Source of the DNA: Paratinospora sagittata
Taxonomy: Eukaryota > Streptophyta > Magnoliopsida > Ranunculales > Menispermaceae
Length of the DNA: 64,000 nucleotides
Reading direction: 5' to 3'
Assembly (NCBI GenBank): GCA_035771175.1
Contig: CM069590.1
Span: 59,031,683 to 59,095,682 of the forward strand
Shown here: positions 23,688 through 36,843 of the stretch, piece after piece
Layout of the letters: every line of letters begins with the position of its first letter
How positions within the stretch are numbered: the stretch's first letter is position 1
Notes under the pieces: model-generated
Seen by the model: the letters and a program-made list of their open reading frames with translations, nothing else
What the model was told of the DNA's origin: nothing
Databases searched by the model: none
Program-made: the position numbers and the translations under genes

Positions 23688-25639
23688 GTCACACTTAAAA
23701 TAGGTTTGCTTTCTACTTACTACTCTCAAACAAATCTGTCACCTTCTTGAGGTTCTAATATATAGAACGTTTCCCTTTCAATTACTTCACACTTTCATTT
23801 TTTTCTTCACATTGGTCCCATGCATCAACCCATCCGTACTTATGCTGTGCTGTCACGCAATTGCCACATGAACTGTTTTTTTCTTTTTTATGATTTTATC
23901 ATCAAGCTGTAGTTTGAAAATCATTTTTATACATTAAAAAGATCCTAATAAGGCAACTTGGGAGCTCTAGGGGTAATAAATGATTTTCTATGACGTTAGA
24001 TCAGTGATATCCATGCACAATATTGTCACATTTCTATTACATTTAATTTATTAAGTCTACATATCAAATTATTGGCCATTTTCATATAGTTATATTGTAA
24101 AAATATTATTTTCATAAATACTTGTTGGGAAAGCATTTTTTGAAAAGGGTAGTCTCACCTTTTCTCAAAACCAGAAAATTTATTTTTTCCACTAGAATTA
24201 AACTAAAAGTATAAATCATATCTTAGAAAAGTACATAATAAATATAAAATGAATATTTAGAGTTGAATCCATGACATTAAACTCAGACTCAATATCTCAC
24301 GTGGATGTATATAATCTCAATTTTGATTCTTACAGACTATTAATGTAAAAATCCTAAAGGCAAGTGAGATGAGGTCTTTGAACCAAATGAATTCATGTAT
24401 AGATCTCTCATTAAAAAGTAAATTTATACACAATAAAAGTTTTGAACTCACGAGCTCACTTAAAAAGGCAAATGTCAAATCATCCGAATCAATCAAATAT
24501 TAATTAAACATAAGTCATTTCCTTCCCTTTAAAGTTTGTCTTTCTTGCAAGTTTGATTGAAAGCTGAAAATGAAATCTGAAAATCCAAGTAATAAACTAT
24601 TGATTACAGTCTCAAGTTGCTTTAATAACAACAACAACAAGATTCTAATTAAAATCCACTTGCTTCAAAGATCAAAGCAATCCATCAAATATTTTCGATT
24701 GGGATAATGACAGATAAGTCACTTGGTCTACCTTTTTTAATTATGTATAAGGTGAAAGGTTGTCGTGGGTCTATTAGGATTGTCATCATCTGTGATCCAT
24801 TGATTTTGAATGAATTGAATGAATGTGATCCAATGTAATAGGAATACATTCAATACTTTATAAATCAATTAGGAGTTTGTAAAGGAGGTCGGGAATTAAG
24901 TATTAGGGAATGCTAATCTAACTCGTGAAAATACCAAGATTTTACTCACGCATGTTTATACTATTTATTTATTTATTTTTATTTCTATCCATAAATCAAT
25001 AATTACTGCTTCAAAAAACAAACAACAAATTGAAATTCATTCGTACTAAACCATATATGAAATTGTTTAATGGGAATATTGTATTAGTGATATAAAATTG
25101 ATTTTTTTCATGTAAAAATATTAAATTTGATTAGATAAATTAAATAAATCATATACTAAAATGAAATATTTTCAAAAATTGATTAATAAACGTTGAGACT
25201 ACAATATTTTTTATCAATTGATTTCATATATGGTTAATAGGAATCAATTTCAATTTCATTGTTGATAGTATGGGTAGAAAAAAGAAAATAAAAACATGAG
25301 TAAGTATAATCTTAAGTAATTTCATGAGTTCGATTAGCATTCTCCTTAAGAATTAACCCATTTTAAATCAAATAAAACCAAAAAAAAAAAAGTTGTCTAT
25401 TTTATTATTTAATTGAAGTTCTTTTTTTTGTTTTTATATATTGGCAACTCTACTAAATTGCTATTTCTAATAATTAATGTATTAAAGTTTAATCCATCCC
25501 AAATTGAATCAATCAATCTTGTTTGGATGATATTTAATTAGATGATTGGGTCAGTTCCTTTTGTAAATTTTACAAATCAATTATTCTTAATTTTTTTAAG
25601 AAATTGTCATTTGTGGTAGTCAAGAGCATTTTTAGTTAT

Positions 25640-25930
25640 CTTCGAAACTCTACCATCTCTTATGGACCTATACCTACCTTGAGAGAGCCGCCCATCAGAG
25701 CGTGCAGTGCCTGAGTTCGAGAGATTAGTCTCAACTTAAAAGGTAGAAGGATACCATCATGAGTCGAAATATTCTTCCTTGTATTGGACACGTCAGATTT
25801 TTAATTTTTTAAATTTTTTACCGTGGGGTGTTGGGGACAGCATAGGTTTATTCATAGTCAAGTACAACCCCGCCTACAGGAATCATATACAGTGTAAGAC
25901 AACCTTATTTACAGATCATAAAACACCGTA
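25640..25930 (+). mobile_element. Possible SINE-like fragment
   Basis: A segment with agtgcctgagttcgagagat (25708-25727), similar to a pol III box B in a tRNA-derived SINE, ahead of an AT-rich stretch. Box A is weak and no target duplication was found, so this is tentative. Confidence 0.2.
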
Positions 25931-27032
25931 TGCTAGTTAATATATATAAGTAAAAATACACTCATTTATTATATTATATATTTATTCTTATCTTAATCAT
26001 GACAAGATAAGGTAGGTACCTGATCAACTTGAAGTGTCCACAGTTTCCCCTTAAAGCCCAAGGAGATTGCTCATATTGCTCATTTTTTTAGCGTATCCCG
26101 TGGTATCCACGTGCCTTGTTTAATAGATAGGCTCAAGTTCTTATCAGCACGCAGTGGGAGACAGCAGGGACAAGGGGGGTGAACCAAACTGTCAACAGTA
26201 CAGAATGGGGAAAGATCAAATCGACTTCAATGAAGATGCTCGAATCAACTTGCTCAAGAAAAACCAATAAGAAGACAGCCCATCAAAATTTTCAATGAGC
26301 AATGAATTGGTTCAATTAATTATTTTAATATATCATATTTTAGTAAAAAAAATGTATAAAAGAAAATAGTGAGGAAATTCAAATATTAACAAATTTTTTA
26401 ACAAAATATTATATGATAATATATGATATAAGTAGATATATTAATATGTAGCTTATGCTGAATTATAAAAAAATGTTACTTACTCAAGGCTTTAAAATTG
26501 TGTGTACACAATATTTTAATATTTTAATATTTCACATTTTAAATATAATTATTAATTTAAAAGCTTAAATAATTATAAATATGTTTTAATATAAGATAAA
26601 TGGTTTTGTATACTGTTAATACACGCAAGCCACAAATAAAAGATTTATCGAGAGAGTTTTAATTAAGAGAGACATAATTTCGGTATTGTGATAATGACTA
26701 GTCAAAGTTAAAATTTTAATAAAACTTTTTTTTGATTTATCAGAAAGTGTTCTTATATTCCTCAAGTACAAGACTATTCTTTGCTTAGGGCGATAATAAA
26801 ATAATAAACTTTTTTTTAATGAGGTAACCTGTGAAAATCAAATACTAAAATTTTTATACAAAAATGACTTCAGAATTTAACCGGCTTCTACCGAGTGATC
26901 CAGTTGTTGGTGAAAATGAAACTTTATTTAAAACATTAATATTAATGATCGTATTGCCATATAATCTATTAGTTTAATCTTCATTTTTTTCTTTCTTTTC
27001 TAAATACTTTAAAGCAAGGGTATTCTCGGTAC

Positions 27033-27400
27033 TTGGTAAACAAAAAAGGAAAGATATTTGTAGTGAAACAGTACGACAAAAACCCGTCACTGTCAGGGCT
27101 GACAAGTCATAAGGACGGTGTTGGCTTCCCCTGCTCCGTCAGCCTTGACTCATTCCACGGTTGGCAGTCGTGCTGTTGTCGACTAAATCATCTATCTTTT
27201 GGTACGAAATCTCCGTATGGTTCTGCTAGAAAACGTGTAGCCTCCTTGTACAACTCGTCCGACAAAGCTCTACTACTCCTACCTTAGCATTTACTATTGA
27301 TTTAATTGCTCGTGTAATAGGGTGACGCGTGTTTGGCGTGAATGGAAAGTAAGTGACCGGTCGGCCCCACGGAAGAGCTGTGCCTCTCAAAATATACAGT
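27033..27400. other. Second GC-richer island, upstream of the RMR gene
   Basis: Base composition rises sharply here (cccgtcactgtcagggctga, ctgctccgtcagccttgact, ggtcggccccacggaagagc) within AT-rich DNA. A plus-strand frame of 84 codons (27033-27287) exists but has no recognisable motif and may be chance. It is 1.4 kb upstream of the RMR-type gene. Confidence 0.35.
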
Positions 27401-28727
27401 AAATATTACATTGGATCACATATATCCTCATCAAGTTCGTTGATTTGAGTTGCATATATCCTTAAAAAGTTGAATGGGGTAAGATAAAATAGAGAGTAGG
27501 GGTATATGCAACTCCATCAATTCTATTTGAATTGATTAAATTAGACTATTTTAGATTAGTCGGGTTAACTTAATCAAATCCGATCAAACTTAACTTTTTT
27601 AAATTTATATATATATATATATATTTTTTTTTTTTCTTTTAAAAAAATAAATTATTTTTTAAAATTTAAATAATAATTTAATAAATTGAATACATTATAA
27701 TTTAATATATTTTATTAATAATATAAACTAAAATAATAGTAAAGCTTTAAAAAAAAACTAAACTATTTAATAGAGGCCATTCCGACCAACTCAATCCAAC
27801 CCGATTTTATTAAGAGAACCCAATTAAAGGAAAAGGAAAATAAAGGTGTTTTGAAATGGTGGGTTCTCAAATAGAAAATAGGAGGAAATATTGAAATTGT
27901 GTAATTGTTAAAATTTCTATGTTCTTTTATGTCAATGTATATAGACTTAAAATTGGATTTCTAGATTGCTATTAATGGCGCCACCAATTTATTCTTTACC
28001 TACCAACATTTTTTTTTATTTTTTATAAATTTTTATTGGTTTTTTAACACTTTTTATATCTAATAATTTACAAATATTAAATAAAAAAAAAATAAACTCA
28101 TCTTAAAACCTAAAAAATGATAATTCATAAATAAAAATATATATTTGTGATTAATAAACTTAAACAAAGTAAATTTTTTAAAATTTTTAAAATATAATAA
28201 TAATTTAAAACGGTTGATGAAGAAGTATATAAATTTTTATATTTATATTTATTGTAACACTCTAAAAAGTTCTTTTTTAAAATTTGTTTTACATTTTTTA
28301 TAATTATTTAATATTATTGTGTTGAGAAAAATAATTATTGCAACTAGCCGCACCCGAATTTCTAACCGCAGTAGATGGATATAGGGTTGGGTTAGCTGAA
28401 CCTAATCATAGTGGGTGCAACTGCAACCGTCACAGGTGGATCAACGAACAAAAGCCCACAAATGCGTCATAAATGGGCTTTAAAATATAAAACCGAATAT
28501 AAATAGATCTGGGCTGGCCTGGCCTGTTGGGCTGGATCAATCGAAATCTTCTCGAAATGGAACACTGGAGATTAAACGCAGCACACACGTGCCACAAGTG
28601 GCCGAGCTCGTTGCATCTTCGTCCGAACCCAACACACTCAAAAACGAGCGAACCCGAAACACAAGCGTGTGCTGTTGGCCGCAGCAGCTGCTGCTCAAGA
28701 CAGACTAGCCACGAAGACTCGAGGGAG

Positions 28728-28739
28728 ATGAAGCGATGA
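28728..28739 (+). promoter_or_regulatory. Three-codon uORF overlapping the RMR start codon
   Basis: An upstream ATG at 28728 opens a frame of Met-Lys-Arg whose TGA stop (28737-28739) overlaps the main start codon as ATGA. This arrangement could lower or couple initiation at the main ATG. It matters only if the transcript starts upstream of 28728, which is likely but not shown. Confidence 0.6.
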
Positions 28740-31700
28740 ATCACTTCTTTCTCTTCGCCGTTGCCACGAAACCTCACAAATTCCTCTTCTTAATCATCTT
28801 TTCTCACTTCTTTAATTTCTCTTCCTCTTTCGTTCATCTCAGAGGCAAATCCTTCTCCACACCAGTCATCGACGCCCCCGCCAGATTTGGTATCCCTAAT
28901 TGTTCAATTTTTGGGGGGTTTTGATCTCTCTGGTTTTGGTTGATTTGTTAATTCGAAATTGAATCATAAGTGAAGTGTTTTTTTGAAGAAAAGTTTTGAT
29001 TTTGCAGCTGTTCGTGTGAACCGCACTGGAATCTGTGGCGCTCTTTATGTGGCGGATCCTCTGGACGCATGTTCTTCGCTCCGGAATAGTAATAAATCGG
29101 AGGAATCGGAGGGAGTGCGGTTCGCTTTGATTGAAAGGGGGAAATGCGCTTTCGAAGAGAAAGTTCGGAATGCTCAAGAGAGAGGGTTTATCGCAGCTAT
29201 TGTTTACGACAATCAAGATAAGAGGAATTTAGTTTCTAGTGAGTTTCGGTTTCCGGCTTGCTCCCTTGATTTCTTTGTTAATTGCTCTCAGTTATTTGAT
29301 TTCCTATTTTTGCCTTATAAACTATGTGAGATGATGCCATAACATCAGTTTTTTTCCGATGCCATGACATTAGTTGGCTCATAGAATCCACTACTCTTCT
29401 TCCATTTGATCAGCTTCTGCTAGGCAAGCTAGGATGTATAGTTAAATTGTGGAACTAAACTCGTTTAGCCATTTGCAATTACTCGAAATGGTGCTTAATA
29501 TCTTGTTTTCGAAGTGTTTCTTGCAGTAATGCATACACAAAAGCCATGGTTTTTTTTTTTTTAAATAGGAGCAGACTAAATATATCAATCATATAATGCG
29601 CAACGATTTGAGCAATTTAAAACAAGGGGAAACCTTAGTTCAAATTACAAATCTAATATGAATTCCATATATGTGAGAAGGGCTTTTGAAACCTAAGGAG
29701 GTCATCCCCAATTCCCATCCTAAGGGTGTGGGTCCACCCTCTCGAGCTCTTCCTTGGATGAGAGTTTGAGGGCAGCAATGCTGGTATCATTTTGAAAAAT
29801 TAGTCTACACATTATTGGTGTTAGCTTAGCTCTAATACCACTTGTTTAGATAAGGTGTCCAAATCAAAAGATTATATGGGTAGGTGACACATTCTTCTTA
29901 TATTTAAGAAACCTTTTTTAACCTTATGGTTAGACTAACACCATCTGGACATCTTCCTTGTTGTGGAAGGGAAATATTTGCACAAAATCTGAATATTTGC
30001 ATGACATTAAAAAAGAATACGAAAGACGAGAGAGAAACTATAATAATTTCATAGCATTAGGAAGATACAAAACTGCTAGCCAAAATCCATGAAGAAACTT
30101 ACCATGCAAAAGAAGAAAACCATTTTCAGGTCATGAAATTCACTTGGAGTTCAAGGTTTAAACATGGATAAAGTTGGATAATTTATTGATTTGATGAAAA
30201 AATTCTGGGAATTATTTGGATGAATCACTGTGAAAGATCATTCCTCCATTGAACTACCTTTTCCCTTTATTCAAGGTTGTACTCTTGTGTTTTGTTTTCA
30301 GTTTAGTTTTTTTTTTTTTAAGAATAGCCTTAATCTACTAATGCATGTGAAAATAAGGTGATACATTAATTTATTCATATGTAATGAAGTAGAGCATTAA
30401 ATTAGGGTTAGCAATGTTGGAGAAAAATGGGTGTAGCTAGTGCATAGGGCTCCAACCTTTTGGGGGTCTCAGAAGGGGCCCAAACACCATTGTTAGAAAA
30501 CCTAACACTTGAAGAAATCTATATTAATCACAACAGAGTGGGGTATATGTATTTCAGACCTTAAGACTTACCATATGCCGTGATTAAGTTTCAAATTAAT
30601 AGCCTATCAATGGGATTGGTTCACTTTTTTGACCTTTGGTAGCCATATTTGCCCCATCCTCCTAGCTTTGCTTCTTGTTAGGCTTCCATCATCTCTCTTC
30701 AGTGCAGAAAAAATTGTTGGAAAGGGTTCTCATCATACTCTATTCATCTCGACAACTTTTTTTTCCTAATTGCATGGGATCGAGTGGGGTATATGTATTT
30801 TAGACCTTAAGACTTACCATATGCTGTGATTAAGTTTCAAATTAATAGCTTATCAATGGGATTGGTTCACTTTTTGGACCTTTGGAAGCCCTATTTGCCC
30901 CATCCTCCTAGCTTTGCTTCTTGTTAGGCTTCCATCATCTCTCTTCAGTGCCGAAAAAATTGTTGGAAAAGGTTCTCATCATACTCAATTCATTTCAACA
31001 ACTTTTTTTTTCCTAATCGCATGGGATCGACTACATAAACATGTTTCCTCCACTCTGCTCTATCAAGGACCAAGCTGGCAGTTTATTACAAGTAGTTTTT
31101 AAATTGTCTTTTTCCATGTTATTGTATGTCTTCCTCCGCCTCTCATTATTGTTAATAGTCAATAGGTCAACCTTCTTAGTTGACATATCTAATGCTTTTG
31201 TTGTATGTGTTGAAACCATCTTAATTAGCTTTATCTTATTTTGTCTTTAATTATGTTGTCCTCATTTTTCTCAAACATATTCATTTCTATCTTAATCTTT
31301 AAACATTTGTAGCCACCTGAAAAGTGTTTTTCTACAAGATGATATAATATTAGGCTAGAATAATTTTAAGCTTCTTCTAGCTTTACTTATTAACTAAAAA
31401 AAAATGTTTTCTAATAAAAAAGGAAACAGTTGAATGAAATTGGTTATAGAACCAAAATTCTAGTTGAATGGATATCAAGTTCACTGTTGAAAGTGAAGTT
31501 TTTCATTGTTGTTGATATTATAGAAGTTGAATAGGAGGGAATGCCACAAGTTTGTATGAGTGGAAGAAGCTGCTTGATGTGGCTGTGCAGTTCTCTGTAT
31601 GATTTGGATTTCCAAATCTAGCGTAAAAATGTCATGGCCATTGTGAACCTTGACAATCTTATCACAAGATTGGCCTCATAGTCCCTGGGAGTAGTTGTCA

Positions 31701-32637
31701 TAATTAGTTAGTAAAAATTGCCTCAGCTTTGTAATAGACCTGTGACTTGTGAGCAAGTACCAGTCATAGATCTTATCAAAAATAAGTAACCGTTGTGGAA
31801 ACCTCTATGGTAGCAATATAAGAAGCACACTGTCAGATCCTTCCCTTTCAGTCTCTTTGCTCCACTCATGATGTTTTTTTCCCATGGATCTAGTGATTGG
31901 GAACTCCAAAGGCATATTGGTGCATGCAGTCTTTGTGTCAAAGGTAGCTGGCGAAACCCTAAAGAAGCTTGCAAGAGGTGAAGAAGGTGAATGCTGCATC
32001 AGCCCTTCATTAGAGGAAGCAGCCTGGACTGTGTTGGTAATATCATTCATATCTCTTCTCGTCATAGTAGCCGTATTGGGAACATTTTTCTTCACTCGGA
32101 GCCGGCAAGTGCAAAGACAAGGAACCAATCATCACTCTTCAAGCGTAGACAGCCAACTAGTGGAAGTCCTTCCTTGCTTCACATTCAATTCCATGTGCCA
32201 AATGAGCCGTCATCTAGGAGAGACGTGTGCTATTTGTCTTGAGGACTACAGAGAGGGCGAGACTCTCAAAGTTCTCCCCTGCCAACATGGTAAGATTCTT
32301 GCTGTAATGATCTTCACTTGATGAAGCTTCTTTTTTTTCTTTGAGATAGATGGTTAGGACATAATACAATCATTCACTGTGGATCGATTCAGGTTTTAAC
32401 CTATTTCTAACCGAAAAAAGGCTAAAGCCATGGATCCATGAATCTTAGTTTCTATACAACATATATAAAGGAGAACAGCTTTTTGCCAAACCTATGTTTG
32501 TTACAGAATTTCACGCAAGCTGTGTGGAGTCTTGGTTGACCAAGTGGGGGACTTTCTGCCCAGTTTGCAAGCACGAGATCGGGGGCAAAGGCAGTGCAGC
32601 AGCCCGTTTGGCTAGCGAGCGAGCAACATTGTTATAG
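28736..32637 (+). CDS. RMR-type PA-TM-RING-H2 vacuolar sorting receptor
   Basis: Predicted exons: 28736-28889, 29008-29238, 31894-32289 and 32507-32637. Borders are GT-AG with matching phases; the protein is 303 residues, normal for the family. It has a signal peptide (residues about 1-34), a lumenal protease-associated domain (VRVNRTGICGALYVADPLDAC ... FALIERGKCAFEEKV ... GFIAAIVYDN), a Cys pair (ECC, 161-163) and a transmembrane helix at about 172-195. The cytosolic RING-H2 finger has C240, C243, C258, H260, H263, C266, C278 and C281. Family members (receptor homology region, transmembrane and RING domain proteins) sort storage proteins to the protein storage vacuole. Intron 2 is 2.65 kb and contains a 246-bp tandem duplication. 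No defect was seen. Confidence 0.92.
30536..31028. repeat. 246-bp tandem duplication in RMR intron 2
   Basis: Copies 30536-30781 and 30782-31028 both run from gagtggggtatatgtattt to gcatgggat and differ by only a few bases. The whole unit lies in intron 2 of the RMR-type gene. Confidence 0.9.
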
Positions 32638-34747
32638 TAACACAACAATTCTTGCCTTGTTTCATGTGGTTAGGTTCATGGGGCTGGGTGTTTTATGGTT
32701 TTTGATATAAACACTCTTTGATAATTTTGACGCAATGTTCTGTTGTGCATATAATATATTTTCTTCATAAATTTCTTGAATATGAATGAGATTTCTACTC
32801 GGTCTGCTTCACACATAGATCCTGGGCCTCCCTGATGATGAAAAACAAGACTTCGAATTTGATAAACAAACTGAAATTGCTTTCTATGCTGTGAGCTAGA
32901 TGATGGAATGCCTGAGAATTTAGGATTAATTTCCTTGTTCTTCACTTAATTAGTTTGATAAAACACTGCTTCTGACGTTCCACCTCTCATAATGCTGTAG
33001 ATTCAATGGTTACTATATATATAGAGAGAGAGAGACAGATGATAATTCAGGGAGTGATCTAGAGTGCGTTTTACAAGGATTTTCTTCTTCTTCAATCCAT
33101 GCTCAAGATTTTGTAAGTTTTTTATTTCATACATATTTCAAAATCTAAATCGGACAAGAACTGTTGAATTTTGGTTTATTTGATTTTATTTTTTTTTTGG
33201 CGTTGAATTTAGACCATTGATTATCAGAGACTCAAATTAAATTAAAGAACGAAATCCATAAATCTTTTCTACATCTAGTGAGATTTATTTGGAAAGTGAA
33301 AGATTTTATAAAATAAAAATAATCAACATATTTTGAAAGATCTTGACCCTTCCTTTTGATATTTGTGAAGGAATTTGTCTTTTCTATGCATCCAGTCACG
33401 AATGTCAATTCTCTCGCTTTCTTTCTTCTCCTTCTTCTTCTTCTTCTTTTTTCTCTCTTTTTTTTTTTTTTAACAAAGACGGAAATATATAGATTATTTC
33501 TAATAAATCGGAAAAGAGGTCAGTTAAATAAACTACAAAAAAAAAAGTTATTTTTATCATATTTTATTTTTATCATAAAAATATGAAGAAATATTAATAT
33601 TTTTATCACATTAAATTTTTTTAAATACCATTATCATAATTTTAAACAAATTTATTTTCTTTCAATCTAACTCTATTGTTTTCAACGTATCCATTCCATT
33701 TTTCTCTCATTCTCAACACCAAAAATTATAAATTAATATATTTAAAACCTTCAAAATTACTTATTTTTTTGCCATTATCTCATTTTCAACGAAAAAATAT
33801 ATGGTTTTTATGAATTTTGTATTATTTTTTCTACATAAAAAATAGTTGCGATATGAAGTTTTGTGAACAAAAATTACTAAATCGATAAGATTTGTCGTTG
33901 AAATGGTATATTTTAGTATTTTTATTTGTAAAAAACGTCATCGAGTGTCATAAAAAATTACTATAGAAAGAACGAGATCGCAATCGGTTCAAATATGCGA
34001 TACCGAACCGATTGGTGGTTCGGTCAGAAATAACATAACCTTACGCTTTAGATTCTGTTATCATCGACTGAATGGTACAATTTTTTTTTAATGTAGTTAA
34101 AACACCAAAAAATTAAAAAAAAATGAATAATTTGGTCATACAAACCGAATCAATACTTATAAATTCAGTTTATACGACTAAACGAATACATTTCGATTCA
34201 GTCATATAAGACCAAATTCCACGACCAAATTAAAAAATAAAAATAAAAAATAAAGATATTTTAAAATAATAAATTACTGATTTCTGAATATTTTTTTATG
34301 ATTTATTTAACTGCCGTTATCCGAAAATAAAAAGCCGATGGGTTGGTATGTTAAAAAAAAAAAAAAAAAGGAAAAAAAAAAAAGAGAAAAACCTAATTGA
34401 ATGACCAACCAAACACAAAGACTCAAAACGGATTGGAGCCGGTGGTTTTTAAAAGTGAAACGTGGCTTCCATTGGAAACAATCCACCGAAAACGAGCTCA
34501 CAGCGTACTCTTCAACATCATAATATTTTTGCCATTTGACAGGAAACGGATTTCATCAAAACCGGGGGTTGTAAAGACTAAAGAACGCAGGAAATTAACG
34601 AAGAAGCTCCTTCTCTGTGCACTTCGTAGTATTTAAACCCAAACCAACCACCTATTCATGGAAACTCAAAAGAGGTGCCTTCTCTAGTTATTAATTCCCT
34701 TCTGCAAAGTCATTCCTTTCGTCGAATTACATTAATTAATTCCATAA
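32638..34747. other. Intergenic spacer between RMR and rhodanese genes
   Basis: Contains the RMR 3' flank, a CTT-rich run (33426-33448), A-rich runs (34352-34382) and AT-rich DNA. The last few hundred bases before 34748 must hold the promoter and leader of the rhodanese gene. No other gene is supported. Confidence 0.55.
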
Positions 34748-36412
34748 ATGAGCAATTCTTGGATGACTTCCTTTTCTGGGTTTCTTCTACTTCTTCTTTT
34801 TGTTCTCTATTGTAGTAGTAGCTATGGATCACTGGTGACCGTTGATGTCCATCAAGCTAAGCATCTCATCTTTTCCGCTGGTCACCGCTATCTTGACGTT
34901 AGGTAATTAGCTCATCAACTTCCTGTTTATTTTAAAACATTTAAACTGCCTATTTATTTTGTGTTCATGTTCTTTTTCTGGTTTTTCTTTTCTTTTTTCT
35001 ATTTTTTTCCTCCGCGCAGAACAGTTGAAGAGTTCAACAATGGTCATGTGGACGTGAAGAACGCTTTGAACATTCCTTATATGTTCAACACTCCCAATGG
35101 TAGCTGTCAATTGATGAATATTGCTCTCAATTTGCATCTGTCTTATCATATTTTGAGGAAAGTTTTCTTTTCTCTGAGTTTCAGGGAGAGTTGTGAATCC
35201 TAAATTTTTAGAGCAAGTTTCATCGGCTTGCAGTAAGGACGATTATCTCGTTGTGGTAATCTCTTCTATCATCATATTTAGACTCATCTTGATCTTCAGT
35301 TATTATGAATTTTTGGACTACATCAATAATAATACATCATCATTATTAATCTTCTTTAGTGGGTTTCTTTAATAATTAGTGCTGGTTTATAAATTAACAT
35401 ATTAAATGATACGGTGCGTTAAAATAAGGAAGCTTTTGGCCCTATTTGGTTCCGTGGTCGGAACAGTGTTGCGGCAAGTTTTGGGTCAAACCCAACTTCT
35501 ACCTCCCAGCGTTTGTGGCAAGAAAACACAATTTTTTGTGTTTTACTGAAGTTGGACCCTATGAGCTATGAGCTTTTGCATTTGAACATTGTATTTGGAA
35601 GACGTGCTTTTCGTTCAAAACGTAGAAAAGCTTTTCGTTCAAAACGTAGAAGGTGTACCAAACAGGGCCATTGTCTGAAAAATTAGTGAGGCTAAGCATC
35701 CTGGTGTGGTGGTAACTAGGACGATTCTATCCCCACAAGTCATAGTTTCAAATCTCAGTGTCCACACTAGGAAGAAGGCCTAATAATAAACATGAGACTT
35801 GAATGACCACTAAGGCATCTTTCCCTAGAGCAACTAAGGCCACAAAGGATTAGTCAAGACAAAGCTTGGACGCCCTCGGTTATAAAATAAAAATTTGAGA
35901 GGTCAATGTGATTAGTGGCGAGTGGTCTATTTATTTTTATAGTTCTCTCTTTTTTATCGCATCAGTTTGAGCATGGATTTGGGTTTGTTTTAGATTGTTT
36001 TAGGATACCTCTAAATTCAAAACAAGAAAAGTGAAGAATCTTGTACAAATTCTCTTTTGAATGGTATTCAAAAGCACTTTTAACTACATCATGCTTATAT
36101 TTTAGAAGAAATGGTTTAATTAATTTAGCTCGGGGCTAGCTTATGTGTCTGATTTGCTTTTCTGGTTCACGTTGTGCAGGGCTGTCAAAGTGGGGTGAGA
36201 TCGGTCTATGCATCAAATGACCTTCTAAACGCTGTAAGTGAACGATCACCTTTAGTTCTTACACTAATGGGCTCCCCATATATATGTATACAATCATGTA
36301 ATGATCCAAAACAAATTACCAGGGTTTCAAGCACGTAAGAAACATGGGGGGAGGCTATGCAGCATGGCTGAAGAATGGGTTGCCTCTCAAGAAGCTTCAA
36401 GCTGAGTTATGA
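34748..36412 (+). CDS. Single-domain rhodanese (STR18-like) with signal peptide
   Basis: Predicted exons: 34748-34902, 35020-35099, 35185-35255, 36180-36233 and 36323-36412. Borders are GT-AG with phases kept, giving 149 residues. The rhodanese domain (about 30-145) reads VTVDVHQAKHLI, YLDVRTVEEFNNGHV, NALNIPYMFNTPNGRV, then the active-site loop GCQSGVRS with catalytic Cys104, and HVRNMGGGYAAW. This resembles the plant thiosulfate sulfurtransferase 16/18 group, which transfers sulfane sulfur from thiosulfate or persulfides. Residues 1-27 are strongly hydrophobic (GFLLLLLFVLYCSS), so unlike the cytosolic STR18 form it may enter the secretory pathway. Intron 3 holds a MITE and a SINE-like piece. 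Function is inferred from motifs. Confidence 0.88.
35437..35670. mobile_element. MITE with 14-bp terminal inverted repeats
   Basis: The left end tggccctatttggt (35437-35450) and right end accaaacagggcca (35657-35670) are inverted repeats with one mismatch, bounding a 234-bp element in intron 3 of the rhodanese gene. Near the right end is an internal direct repeat of ttcgttcaaaacgtagaa. No transposase is encoded and no convincing target duplication was found, so the superfamily is unassigned. Confidence 0.65.
35690..35900 (+). mobile_element. Possible tRNA-SINE in rhodanese intron 3
   Basis: A box A-like gtgtggtggtaactagg is followed about 40 bases later by a box B-like agtttcaaatctc, and the piece ends in an A-rich ataaaataaaaat. 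The string attagtg occurs on both sides (about 35682 and 35911) but is short. Tentative. Confidence 0.35.
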
Positions 36413-36843
36413 TTATTCATAGATTCTTCTACCCAGAGCTTTTGAAATGAAACAAACATACTCCTTATGTATAAAATTTCTTGCTTTCACATGCTGTATG
36501 CCATGAAAAATTGTCTGTTTTTTTAATTAGAAGATCCCTGCAACTTCTGTGTGTTCAATACAATAATGTTACATATGCAACATGCTTCCTAAATTATCAG
36601 ATTATACTTTTTATTTCTCTACAACTTCCACTTAATTAACACAGATCATAAAAGTCACAATAACAGAATATATACAATATATCACACCCCACGAAGTAGC
36701 AATACCAAGGCACGAGCCACATAAACTTACATATTCGAGATGAAGGGAAGATCACCGTAATATTATTGCATGGCATTTTGAACACTCAGATTATTACTTA
36801 TCATGATTGACATAAGCAGAGCAGAGCAGTTTCTTTTCTTCAC
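36413..36843. other. Convergent 3' flanks of rhodanese and Cys-rich genes
   Basis: The two genes end facing each other, 431 bases apart. The segment should hold both 3' untranslated regions. Nothing else was seen. Confidence 0.6.

Larger units (their letters stand above)
22888..28400. other. AT-rich gene-poor DNA
   Basis: No gene is supported over 5.5 kb. Recognisable items are a GC-rich island (23160-23380), a long AT microsatellite (23623-23676), a SINE-like segment (about 25640-25930) and a second GC-richer island (27033-27400). The rest is AT-rich with no pattern that I could assign. Confidence 0.55.
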
